Origin: Dreissena polymorpha | Lineage: Eukaryota > Mollusca > Bivalvia > Myida > Dreissenidae | Reading direction: 5' to 3' | Assembly (NCBI RefSeq): GCF_020536995.1 | Contig: NC_068356.1 | Coordinates: 87,401,941-87,465,940, forward strand | Length of the DNA stretch: 64,000 nucleotides | Part shown: in pieces, positions 23,992 to 35,600 of the stretch | Numbering within the stretch: the stretch's first letter is position 1 | Layout: every line of letters starts with the position of its first letter | Made by a program: the position numbers and the translations under genes | The notes under the pieces: generated by a model | Told to the model about the DNA's origin: nothing | Seen by the model: the letters and a program-made list of their open reading frames with translations, nothing else | Database searches by the model: none

Positions 23992-26900
23992 CTGGAAGAA
24001 AAAAGAATGAATCTGATTGAAGTTTAATTTCAACTTTTGCAGCACGTAATAATGCGTAATATATTACTTACTTGACCGAAATCAAGCGAATTAACCCGTG
24101 AGCCTGTAATACAATTCGATCATGTCTTATATTAGTTTATTTATTTCCCTTTTATGTAGTATTCAGTTTATCTACACTCACTTAACATACCAGAACCAAA
24201 TGCTTGTTGACGTTTCACAACGGTGTTTGCAGATTCTGTCGGTAACAAAGATAACGTTTGTGTTGGTAAAACCGTCTGCGAGGATAGAATCCTTGATGTC
24301 GGTCTCGAATTTATTGACGAAGAAAGAAAGGTTGCAGTGTTAGGCGCTTTGAAAACGTCTTCTTTGTTCGATTGTCCAAGACGGTTTGTGTTTAGCCCCA
24401 TCAATGCCGAAACGGTATGGCTGAAATGTCGGTCTTCAAATGATGAAACTATCGTCGTAGGGAATAGTGTCACAGATGCAACAGAGTTTGCATTGATGCT
24501 TCGTGTTTCTGAATATAGGTCTGCTGATCCTGATTCGTCAATTAAGATTGTTGATATACTGCTTCTATCTAACGACGGTGATGATGTTGATATCGGCTCG
24601 ATTGTTGGCGAGGACGATAATGTTGATTCGGTAGTTGATATTAATAATGCTACTGTTGGTAACGTTGATGTTGATGGGACACATGATGAATATGACGATG
24701 AAGATGTTGATGTAAATGCATATGAAAATGAAGGTATTAACTCTGGTGGGTATCGTTGTGTTTCCAATAACACCGATTTATCACGTACAAAAGTTTCCAT
24801 ATATGGTAATGTCGAAGACTGTACTGAAGATATTTGTAAGGCACTTGACGATGTTGAATTAATGTGGGCGGAAATCCATGATGATCGAGTGATGTTTGAT
24901 GGGCGAAGTTCATCTAAGTCCGCGATAGGAGAAACCTGCGTGAGAGAAAAAATACCTCTTTACCTTTTAATTACCTAATATTTTAAACGAAAATACGGAA
25001 TACCGGTAAGTAAAAGTATTTCAACATCGTTAATTGAAGTACCAACAGCTATTTTTATAAGCAAGTGCATTAACGTGGCTAAATAACTGTCAGTGGATAA
25101 AGTTTAAATAAAATTACCACAATATTGCGTAAGATTGAACATGCTTATACTTAACCAACCACCACATTTATACGTACATGTACATACTGTGTCATTGATA
25201 ATGACGTAAGCAAAGGCGACAGTGTCGTCATAACAGCAGCGCACGTTGCGCACGCGCTCGCACTAGACGGGAGAATGGAGACACGTGTAGAGCTTGACTG
25301 TAAAGGGCTGTCTGAAGTTTAAAACTGCGGGCTGTACAAACACGGCTTCTCTTTACGCTAAAATCAGCTTTCAATTTCAGAATATTTAGGAGCATCATTT
25401 TGATAAATATATGAATTACAGCCGTTTTCGATGGTAAAAGTTACGCATATGAATTCATGCAATGTAGTGAAGTCATAATTCAATGATAACAACTTTTCAG
25501 TGATAAAGAATATAAAGTTAAATAGAGCAATATAATCATATTAAGGACACACTATGATAAATTGTATAGAGCTTTAATGCAGTTGTGGACTTTTATACAA
25601 ATACGTGAGATATAGTTAGTTGATTGATAATTTGACAGATGATCCAGTGAGACTGAATGTTGTGAATGAACATATATCACCAACTAACCACTGATAACGC
25701 TATATTCGTAAGTTTCAAGTCGAATCAGGAAACGCGACTCAACATCGGCGTCTCCAGTTTGAAAGGTCAGAGTTGTTTCCCTGTGTTGGGTCAATTCCAT
25801 TTCTTCCGCTTCCCCAATACCAGCGCAACGTGTTACGTTGTCAATTCGAAGATACGATCCACACGATATCTCGGGTGCCAAAGAAGATGAACCAACATTT
25901 ATAAGTTCGAGGCTTATGAGCGCGAATCGTAGCGTTGTGTTGTGGACGTGTGTTGTTCGTATGGACCAGTCACAAAGAATGCCGGCAGGTGTCGCTTTTC
26001 CGTATCCTGGTGACGAAATATAGACTGGTTCCAAACCGATCTCCACAACCCCACCACAGACTGTAAGAAATGATCATATTGAGTACAAGCGTTCATAGAG
26101 CTCTATGAAGTTCCAAACTCGACCATGTTTGAATGCATTATGTAAAGTACCTCGATACACTTATTACCTAAACTTTATTGCCATAATCCAGTTCTATATT
26201 TAACAGTATTAAAAAAAAACTTTCTTTGAAAGAAAAACTTCAGTTCCTGATTGATTGGAACATTCACATATTATTGCAGTGTGTAAACAATTAATAATTA
26301 ATAATTTAAGTGTTTGTGTTGTCAAGTGTGCATTATTAAGACATAGCAACGCAGTTTACCTACTTGATCCGGTCTACATTACACCGGCAATCATGTTTTA
26401 GAAATTCATGACACAACAATTATAATTAAAATTATATATTCTTGAAGCATTCGCTAATGTGTATTGTAATATTAAAATAAAACTATGTAAAGGGAAGCAA
26501 ACGCTATAATCAGCTATTAAACTCGCAAAGAAGTGTTACTTGCCTTGAGGATGATTTCTGATAATATGTTTAAGTATATACATTTTGAGTCTATGGCAAT
26601 GTATTGGAACACCCCTCGCTTTATCAGAATGCTTACTAAAATGAATACATGTTCGATAAGTGTGTTAATGACTGTAAAGGTATTTGATTCTAACAACAAG
26701 AGCTTGAGATGTATAACTTGGCATTTCAAAAGTATATTATAAGTGTTACATTTAAAATCCATCAACCTTTTGTTTGAAAAGCGTTATACATCTATACATA
26801 TTGCATATTGTATATTGATCATATGAGTCTTGTTCTTAGAAAACTGGGCTTTATGCATGTGCGTAAAGTGTCATCCCAGATTAGCCTGTGCAGTCCACAC

Positions 26901-29900
26901 AGGCTAATCAGGGACGACACTTTCCGCCTAAACTTGATTTTCGGTAAGAACGGACTTCCTTGAAACTAAAAATACCATAAAAGCGGAAAGTGTCGTCCCT
27001 AATTAGCCTGTGCGGACTGCACAGGCTAATCTAGGATGACACTTTACGCACAAGCATTATGACCAGTTTTCTCAGAACACGACTCATATATCAAATAACT
27101 TTTTATGGGGTATCAGAATGCGTGTTAATGTGATATTGGTGAATGTTCAATACAGAACGTTTCTTAAAACAAAAAGTCACTAAAGTATTTTCCAAAGAAG
27201 TGATAAGAGACAGTACGCACCAGTTAATGAAATGAGCAAAATACTTCGGAATTTTGCTTACGAATTTTTGAAACTAGGTGTATACAATCTTAATTCACCT
27301 ACAAGCATCGTACTTGAATTATGGTACAATAATAGCAAAACCTTTCAGCGCATGTATTTCATGACCATCATATACATCTACGTACCGACATTTTTTTAAT
27401 AATCCTAAATGGATAGTATTATGTCTACAGTTATCTACTTGTCTACATACATGTCCGAATCTTTCCGACCGGAACTGCGACGCTGTCTTCCACATCGCCA
27501 ATCGAGCGAATCCATACGTTAACCATTCTTCCCGTAAATGACGTCATATCGATCACGTGATAGTGAGCCTTTGGTATCACTCTGTCGGTATGGTTACTTC
27601 CATCGTTACCAATCACGTAGATAATGGCGTACCCGTTTACAAACTCAGTGCGGAATGGCGGGGGTCGCCACTGCACCACTATGCCGTACTGGGTCGTCTG
27701 CATTGAGACATTTTCAGGTGCGCCCGGTGTAGGACCTGCAATAATTGTTGATTCGTTGTTGTTGTTGTTTGTTTGCTTAATTTTTTTTTTTTTTTTTTTT
27801 TTGGGGGGGGGGGAGGTTATAAGTTCGAATTATTGATTTATAACATACCTATTGATTTGATGATTTATTGAACATACAACTGCCTAAACACACGTGAACT
27901 TTAGTTGATTAATTAATACATATGTTTTTAAATAACTCAGTCGATTGTTTGTTTCATTGTTGTGTTTTTTTTGTTAATGTAGTAGTAGTCACACCACGGC
28001 GGTTAGTTAACCCTATCCAACTCAGAAGCAACGTAAAAATTGCTAAGTGCAAACAGCATAAAACCAGAACAGCCTGTGAGTAACTCGCAGTCTGTTCGGG
28101 TTTTATGCTGTTCGTTGCTTATCAGAATCTAATGGTTGGAACTGAAACCTTTAAAACTTGAATGCTAGTATAGTAAAAAGGTCTTTTATTAAAGGTAACG
28201 TTCTAAGCGACTACAAATGCGTAAAAATCACAGGTGGAAGTAACGTACCCTGGATAGTATATGGGCCCATGAGCCCAATATATTCAAATAAATATATATT
28301 ATCATGTTTAATGAGAGAAAAATTGACAAAGAGCCATGAACAAAATCCCCACCCTCTGATATTGGAATAATGGTTCCAAACGTTTCTCCGACTCGTTCAT
28401 TTAAACCATTTTTACTATAAAGTGCATCGGAAAGTCGATTGACAATTAGCTAGGATGATGACAAACACTCGGAAACAATGTCCTTTGCTGCGAAATGCGT
28501 TTCGTCTTTGCTACTCTGTTTATAACAGTATAAATCAAAGCACAGAATTGTACGCTGAACACGCATTGCCACGTTACATAAGGCCGAAGAAAACTTATTC
28601 TGTATTCAATTCAATCTGACCTTACATAATTCCCGTAAAATCCGTATTCCATGGATGTAAGAATTTCATTATTTTAAGAAGAAGAATGTGTTCTTTAGAG
28701 AAAACCAAGAAGGACAGCATGGCCCTTTAGCGCCCACATGAGTTCACGGACACCCATTGTTGAAGACATGAACTGGTGATCTGATTGTTGACCCCACATT
28801 CAAGCATTGCCTTCGTTTTGTAAACTTTTTTTAAAGTTCCATCAAGACTTAATACTAAATGTAGCCTCTAGAGTTGCGACAAGGTTCTTCTAATATTTAA
28901 CCTGACGAATAAGTTTTTGGACGTAAGTGTCCAAGACATAACATATCATTGTTATGGTCAAGATAAGCATCCTCGTAAATTTTCTCCAGAACTGCGTCAT
29001 AAATGTAGCCTCTAGAGTAGTAATAATGTTTGTCTATGATATAACCTTATGGCCCAGTTTCTAGATGCACGTGGTCAAGATTTCAAACCCGGCCTAAATA
29101 TTGTCGAGATAAACATTCTGACAAAGTTTTATCAACATCGAGGCATACATGTGGCCTCTAGAGTGGTTACGAGTTTTGTCGAGATAATCATTCTGACCAA
29201 GTTTTATCAACATCGAGGCATACACGTGGCCTCTAGAGTGGTAACCAGTTGTTTTAAATAAGATTCGATGTGGTGAGCTAGTTTTTACACGCATGTGACC
29301 AAGATTTGAACTTGATCAAGATATTTTCCAGGTTACCATTAGAAAAAGGTTTTTATAAGATTTGACTTGGTGGCATAGAGTGTGGACACGAGGGACCCAT
29401 ATTCAAAATCGGCCTACATATTGTCGAAATAAACATACTCAAAATGCTTCATGAAGATTCTAATCTTTAGAGTTGTTTTCCGGTGTTCAATACGTGACCT
29501 AGTTTTGAACGCACGCAATCGAAATTCAAACTTGGGCTAGATATTTTCCAGATAAACGTTCTGGCATTATTTCATTAAGATTATACGTACAAATGTGGCC
29601 ACTAAAGAGGTTAAAAGCTAAACGTTGACGACGCACACCGCATACCGCATACCGCACGTCAACGACACCGGGCATAATGGGATCAGGATAACATAGTTTA
29701 CAAAAGCTAAACGTCGAGCATGTCAATCTGTTCAAAACTAGTGTATGAAACATACACATTTGTATGGCCTAACGATATTTTGCTGACAGACGGCGCATTT
29801 TACCAGTAGTTATGAAAAAATGTCATCCTTAAATAGACCGTAATCCCATTGAATGGCTTAATCTCTCGTTCGTTCGAAGGATATTACGCATGGCTTCACG

Positions 29901-32304
29901 TATTATTTTATCTGAGTTAATTGCAATTAATACAAAACTATTAATATCATCTTGTAGCACAGCGGGACACTGTTTAAATTAGCCGAGCGAAATATCGCCA
30001 GACTTCAACAACTAAGTTTAATTAATTACGTACATATTCTATAAGTTTCGTTGTGTCACGATTATACCGACAGAGGTTAATTTTATTTCTTCGTATCTTT
30101 CTCAATGTTACACAAAACGTAAAAAGTTTTTGTGCTGTACAAACTTGACAAATGTTATCCATGTTTTAAAGAAAAACGATAACAAATAACTCTTATCAGT
30201 TTAAAGAATTTTTTAGTCAAGATATTAGACTAGTTTGTTTTTATCGTTTAAAATTTAAATTCACTAAAATAGTTTTCCGTTCTTTTAGCAGGTGTATTTA
30301 TGTTATATCTTATTATATTGCTTGATATATATTTTAAAATTGAACGATGCAACAATAGTATGGTCTCTTAGAATTAGTTTAAGTATGACATCTTAGTTTT
30401 ACTTATTTCATATCATGCCTACATAATGTATATATGGATGACACTTGAATAAACTATACAGAGATCGTCCATGAATTATAGCAACTTTCTCAAAATATTA
30501 AATAGCTCGATTTAAATGATAATTTGTAACAGGCATCTGCATTTATTTTTAAAATTAACCCTTTCAGTGCTGGAACCGAATTTCGAAGGTCTTTGAAACA
30601 GTTTGGATGCAGATGAGACGCCACAGAACGTGGCGTCTCATCAGGATCCAAACTGTTTGCTATTCTGATAGTATTCTTTGAAACAAAATCGCAGAAAATG
30701 CTAATTTTAGAAATTCAGCAGACGACATTTTAGCAGACGACAAATTTCCCAGCATGCAAAGGGTTAACATTACAAACAACGCGTCAAAATCTAATCCATT
30801 AGAGGATCATTTGGATTTTTATGTTTTACCATTATTCATATACAAATATAAAATACAATAAATATACAAATGGTGAATATATATCTTTCACAACATATCA
30901 GATTAATATATAATACGAAAGCGTTAATACGGCGTTGAAGTTGTAAAACGTGAATGGTTAAGTCGCAGAGCGATAGATTTGGCTTCCAGATGCCCCGGGT
31001 AGCTTTCCCAGACGGCTAGGGTGAGGATAATCGGCCTTTTTATTGCTATCATGATAATTTCAGATTGTTTCGAATTGTAGGGCCTATATATTTGTTGGTA
31101 AATATATGTTTTGACATGTTTCAAAACTACGAAACTTTGAAAGTAGAAACTACGAAAACTCCGTAAAATGTTCATACCTTCAGATATTATTACAAGATGA
31201 AACCCTCTGCGCTCAATATCGTAGTCGGAGGTGAAACGAAAGTCCAGGCTATTTCGTCTAAAAATATATGAACCGGTTTGATTTCCACATAGGGGCTCCT
31301 GTCCAGATATAGATAGGGAATCCTTTGTGCAATTAACGGAATCCTCGAGATGAAATTCTTGCATAATGAGTTTTAACCAATTGTTGGGCGGCGCTACCAC
31401 TGACCAGTTGCAGACGACAGCCGGTGAGTAGGCGGAAGTGGATCCTGGAGAGAGGATTATTACCTCCTGGTGGCGTTCTAAACGGAATTGGTTACCACAA
31501 CCTTGCAAAGGAAAACGATATGAGTTCTTTTTCAAAAGTTTCAACACCTGTTTTAATAATGATAAATTATACCAACGGTATGTAAATATATATATATGTG
31601 CATGCAAAATCAGTTCGTTCAATTGTCGAAGGGTGTGAGATTTTGCATACAAAACAAATTAAAGCGTGCGTATAGATAGTCTCTTCTTCTATAACTTATT
31701 TGCAAACAACAATTGCGGTAATTATCGTGTGTGCTTCGTAGCCTACAAGGACAATGTTAAGTAAAACACCCATTCAAAAATTTCGAAGCAGTCCTACTGA
31801 ACTATTAAAACCGATGAAATGATGTATGTCTGAATTGCTGTCTAGATTTTTGCGTAAGATCGTTTTTACTACATGTTCTCCCTAATGTCATAAATCGAAA
31901 AAATAGCAAAACAATTTACAGTCTATTGACCCAAACGCAAACCACATAGTATATGACAATAAACATCACGCATGAATGATTGAAATACATATTAACGTTG
32001 AAATCTATTTGTGCAATAGAATAGAGCCACGTTCATGTTTGATATTAAAAGGCAATATTCCACATCCGGGTCAGATGAAGGGGCGATATCCGCCTGGAGA
32101 GATTTGATCAATGTGTATTTTGTCGGTTTCAACATTAAGTTGTGTTGATGAAGTGGAAGATATATTGATAAGTAACGAACACGATACTGACGAAGAAGAA
32201 TGAGAATATGAGGACGGCGACGACGCTGATGACGGTGAAGAAAAAGAAGAGGATGTTGTTTTTGTTGCTGTTGTTGTTGTCGTTGATGTTGTTGTTGTTG
32301 TTGT

Positions 32305-32336
<32 letters not shown>

Positions 32337-32394
32337 ATACTAATGTTACAGCTGCTGCTGATGACGATAATGATGATGATGATTATGATGATGA

Positions 32395-32435
<41 letters not shown>

Positions 32436-32478
32436 ATGATGATGGTGATGCTGAGGATGATGGTGATGATGATGATGG

Positions 32479-32542
<64 letters not shown>

Positions 32543-32544
32543 AG

Positions 32545-32593
<49 letters not shown>

Positions 32594-32594
32594 A

Positions 32595-32680
<86 letters not shown>

Positions 32681-35600
32681 AATGTTGGTTATGATAGCGG
32701 TGGTTGCGGTGGTGGTGATTAATGAAAGTTCTGGTATTATTGTCTAATAGGATTCTGACAATGAAAATCATGTTGTTGATGATTATGATTTATACTATGT
32801 TGTGATTTCTGCAGTTGTTGGTGATAGCAATCTCGAGTTGGATGATCTTACTTGCTCTTACGTAAAGCGGCGCCGTAAACGCGCTTTGACCTCCGTCAGT
32901 TGACGCCGACATCCGAAAAACGTAAAGTCTTCCACTGTAGCCATGGGTGTCGATAGTGAAGTTCCGGCTTTCCTGGGTCAAGACCATTGTGGCGCCGGGT
33001 GTGTGCGGAGGCAGGACATACTGTACGGTGTATAACGAGACGTATGCCTGACGGTGAGCAGGGGGTGCCCAGGAAATGCGGATTTCGTCTTGCTCTACTG
33101 TGGCGTGTACATTCTGGGGTGGTGATGGTTGTTGGGCTGCAAAGTTGATATTTAAGTCTAGCTATTTATACTAATGTGATATTTTTAACCCTTTACCGAA
33201 GATTACAGTTAAAAATTATCAGTGTGCGTATTGCAGACTTTGGAAAACAGACATTTATTATCAAATTTTAATTGAATGTCAAACTAACATTTTCTGTTAT
33301 ATTTTCCTAAAGAATTTAGATATTCCCTCTATGTGGGGCAAATTTTAATCATGTATCAGTGTATTTATTAGAGCTTTACAATTGAAAGTTGCATACCGAC
33401 AGACTGGATTGAGAAATTAAACCCAACGCCCCTCGTATTCAATCCAGAATCAAAAATCATTTCCAGCATTGACGTATTGTGAACAATAATTGGGGAAGGC
33501 AAATGGTCCGAACAAAAGCGCTCTCCATTGATTTCAAGAAATGGCGGCACCCGACAAAAGCTGCTTCCTGAGATATCCAGTGTATGCGTAAGAATCCGCA
33601 AAATAAACTCGTCATTCGTTTTAAATGTGAATGTGCAGTGGACGTCGGGTAAATAATTATTTGGAAACTGCTCCGACGTAACAAAAAGTTGTTGCGTTTC
33701 CTTGATGAAATAGTCCTTCTTACAGCCTGCAGAATAAAACAATAATAATAATACGATGGTAAAACAATTGACCGTTTTCAAAATGTCTAAGAGACTTGTT
33801 CACAGATTCTCGTTATGACCATTATCCCAACTTTTTGCGACCAATTCAAAAACTATAAGAACACTTGAACTCAGTGAACGAAATACCACATAGGATGTTC
33901 TCTCATATGAAAATACATCTGAGTTGAATTATCGTATTCTAATTTAAATTATTATTGCTTCAATTGTTTGATTAAATTAATCAAACAATTGAAGCATTTG
34001 GAATGATTCTGTTATATTCGTTAACTTGTGTTACAACAGATTGATGATTTATATCAAGACTAACTGACATTAGATAACAGTCATGATGCCCGATTGCGTT
34101 TACCTTTTAAACCAAAGGACTCTAGTTCGCCAATCTACGAACAAGTAACTTTAAGTTCCTGTGTTTATTTCCATGCTAAACAGAATATGAATTGTTATCA
34201 GTAAAATTGAAATAACAAGCAACACCAAAGCTTTTAATACATGACAATCAGGCATATAGGAATATTAAGTCCGGTTGCTTCATTATTTCATTACTTTCTT
34301 TTATCCATTTACACGTAAGCTAATAAAAACTTACTGGTCCGAACAAAAATTGGCGTCCCGAAGTCACTTGTGACGTCAGCGGACACAGACCGGATCTGAA
34401 CGGTGAAGTTTTGACCAAAGTGACTCGTCAGCAAAATCGAGTAAGACGTCGCATTTCCTTCCAACGTCATGTCCAAAAATGACGTAAATGGGTAGTGCGC
34501 CAGTCGTAGCGTATAAGTGAAGTTTTCTGGGTGATAAGACGGTGGTTCCCACGTGACGTTGATGACGTCATCAGGTGCGTAAGCCGTCACATTAGTGGGA
34601 GCATATAGTCTGTGTACAGCTGTTAACGAGAATCGTTATTTCAGTCATCGTGTTTAAGGATTTTAAAATGTTTGGGATCACGAAATATTGCATCGATAAA
34701 AGGCATTCAAAATAAAAAATGTTCAAAATAAACAATTGTTGGGAAATATAAAATCAATAGCAGAGTAATATCTTCAGTATGTATCGCGTGGAGCATTTAC
34801 TTGTAGTCCATAATCATTTGTTATGTTTTCCTATGATATAAAGCTAAGTTTATGATAATTAAGTTTAACAATTAACGTTTGTTTTTTACTTTTTTTCTAC
34901 ATGATTGTTTCGCTTCGGTCGTTTCGATCTCCTATTTTGCATATGACATGTTTGTGTGCATCCGTACTTGGTACGTCGCGACATTTGATGGATGACATTT
35001 ATGATTATATTACATTAGAAACCATGAAACCTTTAAAAGATAATATTAAAATTTAAGTATGATGGCATTAATTGTGTTACCTGATTACTAGATCCATTAA
35101 AGTTATTTTTTTTAAACAATTAGAACATACAAGATTTAAAAGCCTACTTTAATCTGTTCTATGCAGATTTGATAAATTGACCGAAACTTAACGCAGATGT
35201 AATTGGCCCAACGTACACGCAGTGCACATTTTAATACATCTGAGCCGCGCTTTGTTAAAAGGGGTTTTAATGCATGTGCGTAAAGTGTCGTCCAAGATTA
35301 GCCTGTGCAGTCCGAACAGGTCAATAAGGGACGACACATTCCGCCTAAACTTGATTTTTTGGTAAGAAGAGACTTTGATTCTTGAAACGAAAAATGACAT
35401 AAAAGCGGAAAGTACCGTCATGGATTAGCCTGTGCGGACTACACAGGCTAATCTGGAAGGAAACTTTACGCACATGCATTTAACCCCTTTTTCACAGAGC
35501 ACGGCTCATCTGTTTTACATACCTGTTACAATAAACTCAAAGGGACCGCCCTTTGAAGATTTGGTGAACAGTTTGACGCTAAAACTGGAATTTGTTATGA

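Noticed and set aside
24940-24955. Acceptor CTCTCACGCAG for the stalk exon of the FN3-CUB gene
   Set aside because: A better-looking polypyrimidine tract, but it gives phase 0 where phase 1 is needed; the ACTTAG acceptor 41 bases downstream fits the frame.
24223-24978. 251-residue acidic open frame on the plus strand (Asp/Val-rich)
   Set aside because: It is the antisense shadow of the Ser/Thr-rich stalk exon of the minus-strand FN3-CUB gene, whose splice phases fit on both sides.
29049-29294. Small frames with repeated DKTRNHSRGHMYASMLIKL-type sequence
   Set aside because: Translation of a worn CCTCTAGAGTGG tandem repeat.
32208-32771. Long Met-rich (plus) and His-rich (minus) open frames
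   Set aside because: Products of the GAT trinucleotide repeat; no start context, splice sites or non-repeat domain.
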